NCBI RefSeq assembly: GCF_008831285.2 | Contig: NC_045139.1 | Span: forward strand, 27,560,808-27,624,807 | DNA length: 64,000 bases | Source of the DNA: Nymphaea colorata | Taxonomy: Eukaryota > Streptophyta > Magnoliopsida > Nymphaeales > Nymphaeaceae | Direction of reading: 5' to 3' | In this document: positions 36,240 to 49,830 of the stretch, in pieces | Layout: every line of letters starts with the position of its first letter | How positions within the stretch are numbered: the stretch's first letter is position 1 | Made by a program: the position numbers and the translations under genes | The notes under the pieces: model-generated | What the model was told of the DNA's origin: nothing | Databases searched by the model: none | The model's input: only the letters and a program-made list of their open reading frames with translations

Positions 36240-37450
36240 GTTCATATGACAAGACATTCCATTAAAGAAACCAATGGAGTAAATAATGATGGAATGGATC
36301 ACTGTAATTCAGTTTCTCTCGACAAAAGAAAGGTAGGTCATGGCATCCAAGATGAAGACGCTAAAGAAGTCAAGAGTTTTCAAAAGGAAATTAGAAAAGG
36401 CAAGGAGGTTTGGCCAGCTCCTAGACTACGCATCAAATGAGAACTTTCAAAATATGATACAAATCCAAATGTCGAGGAAATGAATGTGATTGAGACTTTA
36501 TCACCTCATCCATTTTTGTAGTCCTTCCTTTATAAATAATGGAACTTCACATTCGCAGAGGTAGTGTGTGAGAAATACAGAAGAAGTAGGTTATTAAACC
36601 AAACCAATATAAATTCAAACTTCCTTTGAGTGAATTTTTTTCTCTGATATGATACCAGAGTCTCTTATCGCAAAGTCTTTTTCTTTTTTTACTTTGATTT
36701 ATTTCTGGTATTCTCGACAGACCACATTCCTGCTTCTCGCTTTCTATTGGTAGTCTTTTGGTCTTCACATCAGTCATGGTGTCTTCAGGATCTGCAAGCT
36801 CCTACAATTTAGAGACTAGAGGATCTTGCTCCACAGAGATAAGTTTTGGCATGCCTCTTCCCCCAGCTCCCACTAATTCATAGTATTTTTTTCTATCAAA
36901 TTGACTGCTAAGAATTATATGTATGGGACAGCCAATTTATCCCCTTGCTTATATCTTATGATATATATGGATTTGTGGATGGAAACAAATCCTGTCCATC
37001 CAAGTTTCTTGAAAGTGGTGGAATCATGACTCCAAATCCCAAATATATGGATGGTTGTGACATGACCAGCTCTTGCTCAGCTTATTCATCTCATCCTAAC
37101 TAACTCTAACATTTATTAGCACTTCCTTTTTGGAAGTTATAATATTCATATTTTATCTCATATTCCACTTGAGCACCACATAACATATCCCTTTTTTCAT
37201 GCAATATTTTCTCTTTTATGCTCATTTTTTTCAATTGAGTTCCTTCACATTTGGAAAGATATCTTTTTCAGCTTATGTTATCCAACCTGAAGTCAACTTC
37301 AAAACCCATTGTTTTGGTGGTTGTGTGCCAAGACTTTCTACTAGGTCTTGGTAGAAAACTTTATGTCATTTGTTCCTAAATCTAGGTCCCTTGGTTCTTT
37401 TCCTACTCTGGACTCAAGTCAGACTAAAAGTCATGTTGATTGCTAAACAA
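36240..37450 (+). mobile_element. internally deleted copia relic
   Basis: Sense-strand pieces in copia order. An LTR-like stretch has a TATA box (tataaataat, 36531). A primer-binding-like site TGATACCAGAG (36650-36660) follows, then a gag start MVSSGSASSYNLETRG at 36776. After a stop and frameshift comes a gag core, IYGFVDGNKSCPSKF (about 36958-37002) and NPKYMDG. Near 37300-37420 an integrase-C-terminus-like stretch appears. Protease, RT and RNase H are absent. The left end of the LTR was not located. Confidence 0.5.
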
Positions 37451-37924
37451 AATGCATATACATGAACAAGGTGTTATGCCTTAGTGAATCCTATAATAAA
37501 TTACAACTATAAAACAAAAATGATCCTAAATTAATTTTTAGGTGATTCATACATTTTGTCTCTTATTATCTAGTATTTATTAAAAAGTGAAGTGTTTTAT
37601 TCTAAGTTTAAGGTTGCGTTTGATTGCTATAGATTTGAGATCTGAGGGACAGATTTTGGAAGAGATCCGACTTTTTCACAAACATGATTTGCAATCCACG
37701 CTCTTTAAAAAATCCGTGGAGTTGGGGGTCATCGGATTCCACTGTACGAATCTAAGATCTGCACAGGAAGCCATGGCACAAAAAAGGGGGAATGACTTTT
37801 TAACTATGCACGTCCTTCTTACCCTCTTCCTGCTTTTCGTCTTTCACCCAAGCCATAGGTCCACAACAAGTGTCTTCTTCAAGTGTCGTGAGAAGGTACA
37901 CCTCTCTCTTCCCTCCCCAAAACC

Positions 37925-37985
<61 letters not shown>
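37925..37985. repeat. (CT)n(CA)n microsatellite
   Basis: About 22 CT units with one interruption, then about 8 CA units. Confidence 0.95.
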
Positions 37986-40877
37986 TTGAACCTAAAATAT
38001 TTCAATAGTTGCTTTTGACTGCTGCTTTCTTATTAGCAGCAACATCTTCATCTTGCAACAATCGGCACCGTTATAAGCAGTACAAATACAATGGCATTTT
38101 ATTTACTGCCACCAACACCCAACCATCGACACTATTATAAATAGCGCAGCTGCAATGGCATTTTCTTTACCATCTCCAACACCCGGATTGTTGGTGGGAA
38201 GGGCTAAAAAATTGGTGAGAAGCCTTTATTGTGCTGGTTGGTGGGAAGCACTAAAAATTTAATCCACCTAGTTGTCTAGCTAGGTGAAATTCCGTTGACA
38301 AACTGAAGATTTCCCATTTCCCCACTGGTCTGGTGGATGAGGATCATCATCGATGAGTCTGTGTGCGGTGCTAGACATGGTTTCTGTAGGTTGTGGACAC
38401 ATGGGATTGAGTTGATCTGCAGCAGGCCATTTCCATTCTTTGCTCACTCGATGTCATCCTTCAAGTTCCAGTCATGAAAGGATCATTTCCATTAATCTCT
38501 ATCAGACTCATACTCATCAATTACAACATTGAAAGATCACTGTAATGTTAGTTAGATTCATTACTAGTGCTTTGCACAACTCTGAATTAAGTTGTAAGTC
38601 CCCACAAGGCATATTAACAAGAAAGCAAGAAAAAAAGATCATAGCAAGAAGAAGAAAACTCTTAACTATCTGTGTTCTTTGTGCACCCAATATCAAAAGG
38701 CATAACTCTATTTCAGTTCTACACTTGTAGATGACACTAATTCTTGTGTTGCTTTCACTCTGTGCATGTGAAGGATCTCTATGTGAAGACAACAATTGAT
38801 AAAGAAATATGTAGGAACTTGCATGTGTTTCAAAAGAATCCTGTGCTACAAAGTTTTTCTTTTTCTTCAATGTCAGTTTTTGAGAAGTCTTCTACATATG
38901 TAGTTAACCTTATTAATAGTGTTGGCATAGTAGGTTCGGCCATTGTACTCACAAGATTATCGTTGTCTTTTGTACATTGATTCCTGAGTAAAGTTTTAAA
39001 TAAAACATGAGGTTCCTACTGACAGATATGCAAGAGCCATGTTGGTGCATTTCTTATTTGAAAAAGAAGTTCAAAATCTTTTGAGGATGTGCATTCTGAT
39101 TTTAATGTCCCAAAACCAGAATTTATTTTCTAGGAGAAAATGTCATATCATTCTATAAAAAATTTCTTTCATTATTTGTGTATATTTTTCATGAAGCAAA
39201 AGATAGAGGCCTTCAATATTCTTATAGATTCCATACTTATCTCAAAGACCAATATCCTCTTCAATTCTAGATCCGTACAGTTATGGTGGTAGAGAGCATT
39301 TCTCTAATGAGTTCAATATCTGCAACTTTGAGAAATTGATCCTGCTAACGACTTGTCCTCATGTACTCAATCATGCAACCAAGTATGACAGACATTTCAA
39401 AGAAGCTACTGCACCCAGATCAACACAATTTGGCTGCGAGTGCAAGTGGTTGTGGAAGTAGGGAAGGCTTGGGTGCAGCAAGGGGAAACTTGCTTTCCTT
39501 TTTGTTGTGTGGTAGAAAGCACTTCCTAGTGATTTCAATATCTAAAACTCAGTGAAATTGATAGAGCCACAACTTGTCCTCATGCACTCAACTATGACAA
39601 ACAGACTTTTCAAATAAGTTGCTGCACTTGAGTCAACACAATTTGGTTGCAAGTGCATATGTGGTTAGGCATGTAGGTGAGGCTTGGATGCCGCACCAGG
39701 CAACTTGCTTCTTTTTTGTTGAGTCATTAATAAGACCGTATCTTGTGAGCAATGTCACATGAACTGGTCCTTGACCTACTGAAAATAACTTCCACTAATG
39801 ATGGCTTTTGATAGGTACACTATTTGTAGCTTGCCATTGTGAAAAATTCACTATTTAAAAGATTTCCACTAGACTGTACTTGATAACCAAAAGCATTTGG
39901 ATTCAAAACTTCAGGCCTGCAGTCAGCTACACACACACCACCTCCTTTAATATACTCATAGATATCCTATTTGTGAAGCCTTAGCCTTGTTCCTTTTCCT
40001 GGATGACTAAGCTAAAAGTTACCTGCATTAGATATGATGTTGGTGTTAATGTGTATGGTTCATTTGAAGATGATTGCTTTTCAACAAAGGAACCAGGCAT
40101 GCTACATTGTTTGCTCCATTTTTTGCACACACGCACATAACCACACACATAAATAAGTGCCTATCTGAAAATGAATGGGTTCTATGGGCAAGAAAGAGAA
40201 AAGTTGTTGCACAAAATATAGGTTGTAATACACAAAATCCCATCAATTTTACATATTTCTTTCTGGATATAAATACACTTCATAATTGTATTGCTTAGAT
40301 CATAGACTATATTACATAGTGGTGGCATCACCTGGAAACATTCAATACCAGAACTTTGTACTTGTGTTTGCACTAGTAAATGTGTGATTTTGTGACCTCT
40401 CTCACCTACCTAACTTGTGCCAAAGTTTCCTTTTCTTTTTTGGCAATCCTTGATCTTTGATTCGAAATTTTGTTTAGTATGTATATTATTTTTATGAGGT
40501 AAAAAAAATATTAATTAAAGTAATCGCTATTAAAATTGTTGACGTGTGCCTTATTGTGAAATGCTGTATGTTACTTGCTTGATCAACCACCTTTTATATC
40601 ATGATAATGTATAAGAATATTATTTTTTCCTACTTCTAGTGTTTTAGTAAAATATTGCATGTTACATATAATTTTTTTTTTTTGTTTTGTTTTTTTTTTT
40701 AAAGAATGTGCTTGTATTTGAAGTGGTATTTTTCACCGTGGATACTTGGATTTGCATCCCAAAAATTCAATTTCCTTCAACTTTTAAGAGGCCTTGGTTT
40801 TATTACCGTTATGTTAGATTCGTTAGCTGTAAAATGATCTATGATTGTGGCATTTTTTTCTTGATGTTTATGTAGAT

Positions 40878-41213
40878 ATGGGCTCCTCTGATGCTTAAAA
40901 ATTGAAAAAATTGAGATGGTGGACAATGCATGACAAATACTTTGTTCAAGTAATGCTTGAACAGTCTCACATAAAAGCAAGAAAGGTCCAAGGTAGATTC
41001 ACACATAAAGGAAGGAACGGTATAGCATGGAAAATAAAATCAAAATTTGGACCAGAATTTGGAATTGATAAATTGAAAAATCATGTAAAATATTTGACAG
41101 GCTGTTCAATCACGTGCAAGGACTTGTTGGAAACAAGTGGTTTTGAATGGGACAATGTCAACAAGTGTATTTCAGTGGCAGAGAATGTGTAGGATGAGTA
41201 TATCAATGTGAAT
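40878..41213 (+). pseudogene. PIF/Harbinger ORF1, Myb/SANT-like protein relic
   Basis: Starts MGSSDA, then a TAA, then continues in frame: LRWWTMHDKYFVQVMLEQ, GIAWKIKSKFGPEFG, LKNHVKYL, LLETSGFEWDNV. This Trp-spaced arrangement is the Myb/SANT-like domain of the accessory protein that helps PIF/Harbinger transposases bind DNA and enter the nucleus. A second stop replaces the Trp in the usual VWDEYI (AENV*DEYI, 41190). The C-terminal part is not recognisable beyond about 41215. The two nonsense changes leave 97 open codons between them. Confidence 0.75.
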
Positions 41214-41679
41214 GATACTTATTATTTAGTTTAACATAATTATATTATATGTATTCATAGAAAATAAGCATGTTATATAAAAAATATGAAATTACCTTTT
41301 CTTAAAGGTTCTCTGAGAAAAGAGAGCTTATATATTTAAAATATTAGATGTATTTTGAAGAACTGCTAGAGATTTGTAGAACTTCTATAGCAAATAGATA
41401 AGAACAATGTATATTATATCATTCTTCTATCAATAGCATTGTCGCTATGGACCAAGATTTCATTGTAGATGAAATACAATTTGATTCAAATGACTTGCCA
41501 AAATAGAGTAGTTTAGATGTGATAGTAAGTGAATAGTCATTTACGACATCCCATAAAAGAAATAGAACTCCAAAAAATGGTCCAATGGAAAAAAAAAACT
41601 GTATGTACAATGTCACAAAAAACCCTAAAGAAAAACGATAAATAAAATGGTCATTTAAAACTTCAAAAAACGTTTTTTT

Positions 41680-41930
41680 GTTAAAAAATGTTAAAAAAAA
41701 TGTGAAGAAACACATTTTTAACATGTTTTTTTGTGTTTTTTCATTTTTTTTCTTTTTTTATTTTTTAGTGCAAACATTTTTTTATTTTTTATTTTTTTAT
41801 TTGTTGCAAATATACCTATTTTTTTATGTTTGTAATATTAGTTTCTCACTTATTTTATTTTTCCTCATTTTTAGTTTTTTTTAATTTTAAAAAATTTATC
41901 CTATTTTCTTTTTTTTTCCAAGCTTGTTGT
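41680..41930. repeat. T-rich low-complexity tract
   Basis: Long runs of T broken by single bases, inside the Harbinger element between its two genes. The Phe-rich open frame here is an artefact of composition. Confidence 0.8.
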
Positions 41931-42669
41931 ATTCTGCCTGAGAAAAACATCGTCGTTTAAAACTCTGAAACATTATTTGTGACTATAGTACATATCAATG
42001 GATTTATAGGTATTCAAGCTTCTAAATGGTAATGGTGAAACCATTCATTCTATGGTCAAGAAATTTTAATATAAGATAAATAAATGTGCAAATTATTTGG
42101 AAGGAATTGGAGGAAAAGAAAAAAATTGATCGACATTTTTACATACAAGCAATGGGCTTGTTCTTAATACACAATATGCAAATGTTTTTTTTTTTTTGGC
42201 AATAAATGAAGACATCATAATGGAATAGTTGTATATGAAACACCTAAGATATTAAGCAACCAATGAAGAACTCTTTTGCATTTTGAAGGGGTATCATGAG
42301 TTTTCAAAAATCACTTCAGATGTCTATTACATGTGATGTTTATATTTTTTATGTATGACATGAAAACCGTTTTGTGTGTATCATATGCCATTGTAGATAA
42401 CTACAGGCCATGAAATTACATCACATTTTTGTTAGATACCATATTCTAACTTTATTGTTGGCAACATGACTACTATTTTGTATGTCATCTTGCTATAGCT
42501 ACACACAGAAGAATATAAATGGAAACTTTTGTTTTGTCGTAGTTACTTCGGTCATAGTTCATTTATTTCTATTTGTTTGAATAAGGTCACCATTAGTTGT
42601 ATAATTTTTTTGTAGGCTTTAAATATATGTTTCATTAATCAGTGTTTTTTTTTAATAATTTAGAAACTA

Positions 42670-43640
42670 TTTGAAAATGAATGATGAAACAAAATATTAT
42701 CTTTTTAGCTATTATAGCTATCATGGTAGCATTTGTTGGACATATGATGAGTGAAAGGCCACCTAGGTTCATGGTTCTATTTATCAGGGTGATGATTTTG
42801 TTCGAGATTGCTTATTTGGACATCGTCGATATTCATTTGACTTATTGCACATGGAACCAAAAATATATGAAACTTTATGTAACTTATTTAGTTCAAGAGA
42901 TTTGTTTCATGATAGAAGAAATGTCATGGTTAAAGAACAGGTCACAATATTTGTTCTTACTGTTGGCCATAATGAACGTAATTGAGCTACACAACATATG
43001 CTTCAACATTCAAGTCAAACAATAAGTAAGTGATTTATAATTTCGTTTTGAATGCAATATGTGTATTAGGCAAAGACTGCATTCAGTTTCCAACAAACAC
43101 AACTCCAGCAAAAATTGGATGTGACTTTCACTTTTATCCATATTTTAAAGTAAGATGCAAAATATAATGTCATTATGTCTTTCATAATGAACGTAATGGG
43201 TTGTCAAAATATTGAATGTCATTATAATATTAAACATTATATGCTATTATTTTTGCTTAGGAGCTATTGATCAAACTCATATTCCTACTTGGGTACGACT
43301 TGAAATACAAGGTCAATTTTGTATAGGAAGCAAGTATGCACTAACAATGTGATGGAGGTGGTGGGTTTTGGTATAGAATTTCATATCACTAGTTGGGAGA
43401 GTTTGCATAACTTTATACTATAGATGAACTTAGTGCAATGTTCAAAGACAACGATGATGGTGAATTTCACAACTGTAGATAGGTAGATGATGATCAAGAA
43501 AATAGTAACTAACTTCATCTTCATGGTAGCAACAATATGTTGAGAAATGAACTCACATAGCAAATGTAGCATGAGTATACAAAACAGTATGTACAAATTA
43601 GTAATATTTTTGCATCTCCTTTCCTTTGATTATAATAATT
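42670..43640 (+). pseudogene. PIF/Harbinger transposase relic
   Basis: N-terminal region: LFGHRRYSFDLLHMEPKIYE, LCNLFSSRDLF, VKEQVTIFVLTVGHNERN, then TGA in place of Arg, then ATQHMLQHSSQTIS. This is the typical region ahead of the catalytic core. The core begins at about 43260 with GAIDQTHIPTWV, which keeps the first catalytic Asp (43269-43271). Soon after (about 43355-43400) the sequence jumps to the acidic C-terminal tail (AMFKDNDDGEFHN), so the segment with the other two catalytic residues is deleted. Several further stops follow. No activity is possible. Confidence 0.8.
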
Positions 43641-44769
43641 TCATGTTTATTGCTTACTCATCATTAATTGTAATATGAATTGTAGGTTGTTGGATTTATG
43701 AAAAAGGGCATGTTACTGGCTAGATGGATAACTGCACCCTTGAGTTGCATCTACAAGTGAAAATATTTCACTTATCTTTTAGATGAGACTAATTTGAAAA
43801 GGGGTTGTTACATGTTGTAATAGGTCACCAAATCTTTTTGAACTTGTATTTGTACTTTATTTGTAATGCAGCTGTATAAACTTGTTATCTTTTGACTGGT
43901 TAAATTGTTAGTGGTAATTATGCCTACACAAAGTGTGAAGAACTTTAGCAGCCAAATTGTGGAACAAGTGTTGGCTTCAGAGAAACAACTCCTAGGTTTG
44001 ATGTAGCAATGTTTGTGTTCTTTTAAATTTTAAAATTTATATGAGGTTCATATGTTTTAAAATTTGAAAGGGAACACCAATAATGCACTTATGGGAGATT
44101 TCTTTGAGTCTTTTTCAATGTAGGGGTGTTCCCAAACAGCAAAAATTTTGTTTGCCTTTTTTATAGTTCGGTAGCCATTGCATTACTTCCATACTTTTGG
44201 CTTTTTCACTTTTCTAAAGGAGAATGTTTTTTGTTACCACTAGAACTCAACTAGTTTTTGAGGTGTTGAGAAAGTTTGAATTTATGATCCTCAATTTGGA
44301 ACAAATAGTGGATTTTAGATCCCCCATTGTAATTTTGATAACATCAAATAAAAGATCTCAAATCCAGGGTAAAAAGCCATGATCTAAAACCTTAATGTAG
44401 AATATACTGGGTCAGCTTATGTCGAAATTTTTTATAAAATGTTTTATCTTCCAAAATTTTGATAAAATGATAAAATTACGTTTAATTATTTTTTGGGGTC
44501 ATTTTTTGTATGCAAAAAATATCCAAATTATATATGAAAGAGTTTGTTGCCAAGCTAGTAAACATGGGTGTCTAAGCTTACTCATTTGTTTTCACCAGCA
44601 AAGGAAAGATCAAGTTCAAGGTTTGACCAGATTATATTGGTTTTGTTGAGAATGGGAATCAGAAATTTATTCTGAAAATCAAGAGGAGGCAAAAGGGAAG
44701 GTACCTTGCATGTTGTGGTATTGTATGAGGGAGCATGAGAAGGCTCCCTCCATCTTACAAGGGTTTGGG

Positions 44770-44795
44770 AAGAGAGAGAGAGAGAGAGAGAGAGA
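44770..44795. repeat. (GA)n microsatellite
   Basis: About 13 AG units. Confidence 0.9.
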
Positions 44796-46273
44796 ACCCC
44801 TTGACTCCCCTATGCAGTTCCATAAGAAACAACCTGCTTTGAAGAAAGGAGGCAATGATTTATCACATAAATCAGGAGGAGCAAATTGTATTTATTTGGT
44901 CCTTTTTTAAAAAAGTAGGGAGAAAAGGACTACTGTCATTGATCTTGCTTTAGTAATCAATAATTTTTTAGTTCATTTTTAAGAGAAATTTTTTTTTATT
45001 AGTGTGGCACATGGAAAATGAAGTAAACTGTTTTTAGAGCAAAAAATAATCACATAAAGAAAAAGTATTAGAAAGTTCAACATTAAAAAATTCTTCATAC
45101 CTCCAATGTCCAATGAGAAAAAACCTTCATATCAAAACTGATTGGTTTGAAAACATTTCTTATGAATCAACCATGTAAAAAGAAAAAGGGTTTATGTGAA
45201 AGGTGAAAAGGTTTAGTAGTAGAGGGCTAGCTTCCTCTCCTAGCTTAGGTTGGGTAGCGATGGAAAATCTAAAGCTAGGAAAGGAAATGTGGGTAAGAAA
45301 AGAAGGGTGAGCAAGTTGAAATTGAGTCTCCGTGGAGGAAGGTTTTAGTCGCCCCATCCACCGACTAGTTCAAGAAAGTCGGAATGGTTGCTCATGGAGA
45401 AAGGGGAAGATGGATGCAGATTAGAATAGTTAGGAATCATACTTGTAGACCTTTAATTCCCAACAACTTTAGAGAGTGGCAACACAAGCAATTTCAAATA
45501 CTAAATTAACTGAATGAGTAGAGGAAAAGGGTGCCAACCCTGCCTTACCAAGTTTAGGGTTGATCTGTGAGTCCTGCATTAATAGTTAAGCTGCAATGCA
45601 ATACTTTACATAGAAAAAAGATGGAGTTATTAATGACTATCAAGTAAACCCTATTCTTTGGTTTTCCTGAAATGACTAAAAGGACATGCTTTGATGCAAT
45701 GGTGACCGAGGAGAAATGGAACTGGAGATACTAGATCCAGCAAATAATGGAAAATAATATATTAACAAAAAATGAAGGGCCTCCCAGGTACGAGACAACC
45801 ATTTTGGAAAAAGGGGTGACATCTTTATTTATGTATGAATTTGCCTATATGCTAGTACTTGAGTACCATTTGATTAACATATCTTGGAAGGACTTTTTGG
45901 TGACAACTTTTGAGAAGGTATACTGCAACATCACTTAATGGGATATAATCAAATGCAGTTTCATCTGTCACACTATATCCTTCGTATAATAACAGTTAAT
46001 TTTATATCTCATGCATGAATTAGGTTTATGACAGTCATGTTACTGCAACATACTCATATTGGTTCAGTAGGACCTTTAGCTTTCATTTATTTATGAATCA
46101 ATTGGTTCATACACCAAAGCCATATTATCGGCTACAATCTCTGCTACCTGTATATGTTGAACGATACATCTATATTTACATGATAATAAAGAGCTACCAC
46201 TTAAAATCAACATATATCCAAAAATATGTTTACTTTCATCTTTATCACTAGGCACTAGTATGTTAGGTGGGGG

Positions 46274-46274
<1 letters not shown>

Positions 46275-46307
<33 letters not shown>
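46275..46307. repeat. (GA)n microsatellite
   Basis: About 16 AG units after gtggggg-type sequence. Confidence 0.9.
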
Positions 46308-46309
<2 letters not shown>

Positions 46310-47999
46310 ACCACTTCATTTAGCTCATTCCTAGAAGGCAAAAGACTAGGAACAAGGGCAGCCTATTGCATATGCTCTTTCTCGTATAGCATATGCAAAA
46401 TGTTTATTGCCAAAATCTTATTCTTTCATGTTATACCAGAACTCAACTTGCTGGAAACACAATATTACAACTCAAGGTTTTTCACATGAAGTCATTGCAC
46501 TAAGTACATGAAGACATAGTGAAACAATAGTAGATGATATGTGTTTATTATTCTTCAAAGTTCAAACATATCCTTAGTGTTCATTTTTTGCTGCGTATTA
46601 TGTAGAAGTCCTTCAGATTCATGAGGTTATTAAGTAGCATGTACCCAAATACCCAGTAGAAAAAGATGGGTGACGTGGTTAATTAAATTTCTTTAACACA
46701 AGCTCTTTGAAAACAAAACTTATGCAAGAATATGGTTGTCTATTAGTTGTACAGCTTGTATACCAAAGAATGAGAAAATACAGTTACAATGTGACACTTT
46801 ACTAGCATAAATTTGGATTAAGAAAAAGCTACAAAAGAGGAGAGAAGCCAACTCCAATTAAGAAAGGAATATGGGAATGACAATTTTTGTGTGTTGAAGC
46901 ATAAATATAAATTTATGAAGTGTTAATATGGATTGAGCAACAAAATCAAGAGGTACTGTAGTACAAAATACCCAAAGTTTTGTGCACTATGTTAAGCTTC
47001 AACCTAACATATTATGTGAACTCCTCTAATATAAGATCCCATGAAAGCACTATGTTTAGGCAACATGAGTTTTAACAAAGCAAAAAGAGTAACACCAATG
47101 GATTATGTTGGCTTATTTTCTTATGAGAAACCAAAATAGACCTATTGACCAAGAATAATAGGAAATTCAATTCAACTATGATATGATGCAGCACAATAAA
47201 AACTTGATATGCAATGGAAAAGACTTCTTAATTAACTTGGTGTGGATCAATCATACAACATCAGAATAAAACCAATGGTGAACTCCAAGCTGTCTGAGAA
47301 AGTTTTCTAGGTTCAATGATTTATCAAGCATATTTTTATTATTAAGGAGAAGTTGTTGTGGGATCCAATGCTAATGACAAGCATTCCAAAATTCCAATAC
47401 TTGTTTCATCGAATAACAAAATTTTAAATTTGGAATGACAGTTCTATACAATCAAATACAACATAGAGATAAAACATGGAAATTTCATTACATTCCAACT
47501 ACAATATTATTTTGAAATTTTGCATTGTATAATCACAATTTTGGTACATCGAACACCCCTTATTACATAATTCATTGAGTGGAAATAATAATTAGCTTAA
47601 GTGGAACCCTTCAGATGGAACCTATTGGGATAGAGATCCCTACCTTTTATTGCAAATGAAATAAAAGAGTTTACAAATCAAAGAGCATTGCAACATAGTA
47701 GCTGAAACAAACCATAGGAACCCAGGGGCTTGAAATCAGGAAATTAGATTTCCGGTATTTGATCCCATTTCATGAACTAATTGAAATGAATAAAACTATT
47801 AAAGATTTTCAGGACTTCAGCTGGATTCTCATTTCTGCAGTACCACCTTCGACACTTGCTACCAAGATCTAAAGACATCCTCCTCCCCCTTTGAAGATCC
47901 TGACAACTTTCCTCAAGCATATTCTCCATTTCAGAGGACCACCAATTCATCAGGTTCTTTCAAAATTAATATTGACACCCTTCGACACCCATCTCACAA

Positions 48000-49830
48000 A
48001 ATCTGTTGTATGCCACCTAAAATCAAAGTGGCACCATCTAACCACTATATATATAATATTGCTTGAAGTTGCCTTAATCACTCAGGTCATTCTCTGCAAT
48101 CCTTTCCCTTCAATGCACATAGATGAAATCACCCAATCACTTGCACTAACTCGAGGCTAGGGATCCAATTGAGCACCCCACTTGAGCCAAACAGGTATTT
48201 TATGTTTCCATTTGTAGCTCCATTAAGATGAGCAGACCATGTTTTTAACATCTTCCCATAGGCAGCCACAAGGTTCTTTAGTTGTTTTAATCTCATTTTC
48301 GTGCACAATGACATTTTGATTCTTCCATAGCCACCAGATTTACATGAGAAAAACGAGATGCCAAATTTTGTTTAACAATTTTGTTCATCCTTTGCTTATA
48401 CCACCACTCCCATAATTCTTCCAGAAGACTTTGGTCTAATGCTGCAACTAAACTGCTACGCAAAAAAGTTCCGTAACACCCCTAGCTATTCTGCAACTAG
48501 TGAAAAGACGGTCCACTGATTCCATTACTCTTTTACATATTCCACACCTATTCGGCAATGCCACCCCAACTTCATAAGCCTCTCCAATGTTACTAATCAA
48601 CCTTCTAGGGACACATATAAACGCCACTGGCCTTTGGGATAGCTTGCATTAAATTTACCAGTCACAGAGTCTTTTGTGTAGATTCTTCAGTAAATGTTCA
48701 TGCACTAAAGTTCCTAGACATCCAACTAATCACATGCAGTCTGTCATTTACATATTCCAACTGTGTCACTCTTATTACATGCACCGAGAATGAAGCTGCC
48801 AAAGTAAATTAGCCTGATTAGATATGATATGTTCCACGAAACTGCTGGCCAGACCATGCCACTGCAATCTCTGCTGTCAGTTGGTGGAACAATATTCCGC
48901 ATCTCTAATTCGTGAGCTAAGGCAAGGTTTCTTTCCATTTCCCACCTTCCAAGAAATTAAGTGTCTAGCATGCTGCCAGCCCTTACCAATCCCTTCCCAA
49001 CTCCAAGAATGCCTGCCTGGCTGTGGGTTTACATGTCCACAGACTATTTCTGCTCGAATACTTTCTTCCAGTAAATTCAGCCCATAAAACTTCCATAGAA
49101 TGCAATATGAAAGGTGATCTAATCATCTCAGCTTTGTTGAAAGCACACAGATCAACCATTTGAATACCTCTCTCATCAAAAAGTTTACTTACCATCCTCT
49201 AGCTAACTAGGTGAATCTTTTAACTTCATTATTTTCTCCCCATATGAATTTGCTGCATTCTTTCTCCAACTCACGGATTTACCTCCTTGGGAAATCTAAA
49301 AGAAGACATCCCATACCCAATAATTTGATAGCAAATGTAAAATCAAGCATATTCTCCCCACAACCGAAACCAAGTAATGTTTCGAACTCGTGATCATTTT
49401 CCCCACCATATCAGGTCTTCATTTAATTTGATTCTCATCTTGCCTGCAAACAAAGGCAGACTGAGACAGACCAATGGGAGGGATTCCTTCTTCCAGCTTA
49501 AGCAGTCTGCAAGTTCTTTGCGTAGACCATCTTCAACATTAAATGGGATGATCGATTTCTGTGGATTTCATCCAAAGGCCTGCGAATTTCCAAACTCCAT
49601 GAAAACAGATCTTTTGTTTCTCTCTGAAAAGCAGAATCATGTCATCTGCCAAAAAGAAAAGGAAAAAAAAAACAGAAAAAGAAAAAGGTGGGGTGAGAAG
49701 ATTAGAGCCCCCAATCTTTGCCAGACGAATATTTTTTTTTCATCTTCTCCAAATTTAATCTCCAAGAAAGGAAATCCACCATGATCAGAATGAATAATAG
49801 AGGAGGCATGACGTCGTTGCAATTTCAAAT
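48000..49830 (-). mobile_element. LINE (L1-type) fragment, 3' part of ORF2
   Basis: On the minus strand the RT catalytic box reads LADDMILLFRE (about 49630-49655). It is followed by GIPPIGLSQSAFVCRQDE and later KECSKFIWGENN, then LWAEFTGRKYSSRNSLW (about 49050-49120). A zf-RVT-like part near 48480-48600 reads CGICKRVMESVD and HLFTSCRIARGV across a frameshift. This is the order of plant L1 elements. The RT fingers, endonuclease and ORF1 are missing, consistent with 5' truncation near 49830. The 3' end is not sharply located. Many stops are present. Confidence 0.7.

Larger units (their letters stand above)
37612..44391 (+). mobile_element. PIF/Harbinger DNA transposon
   Basis: Contains both genes of plant PIF/Harbinger elements, in the same orientation: a Myb/SANT-domain ORF1 (40878-41213) and a DDE transposase (about 42670-43640). 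The proposed ends are GGTTGCG… at 37612 and …AAAACC at 44391, each flanked by TTAA (37608-37611 and 44392-44395), which agrees with the TWA target of the superfamily. GGTT and, further in, GATTTGAGATCT are shared between the ends as inverted repeats, though the terminal repeats are imperfect. Both genes are broken, so the copy is non-autonomous. A CT/CA microsatellite lies near the left end. The ends are less certain than the identity. Confidence 0.7.
44396..47999. other. intergenic, AT-rich, no gene seen
   Basis: Only short open frames without domains. It contains GA microsatellites at 44770-44795 and 46275-46307. Confidence 0.5.

Noticed and set aside
41680-41930. Phe-rich 68-codon frame
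   Set aside because: Poly-T composition within the Harbinger element.
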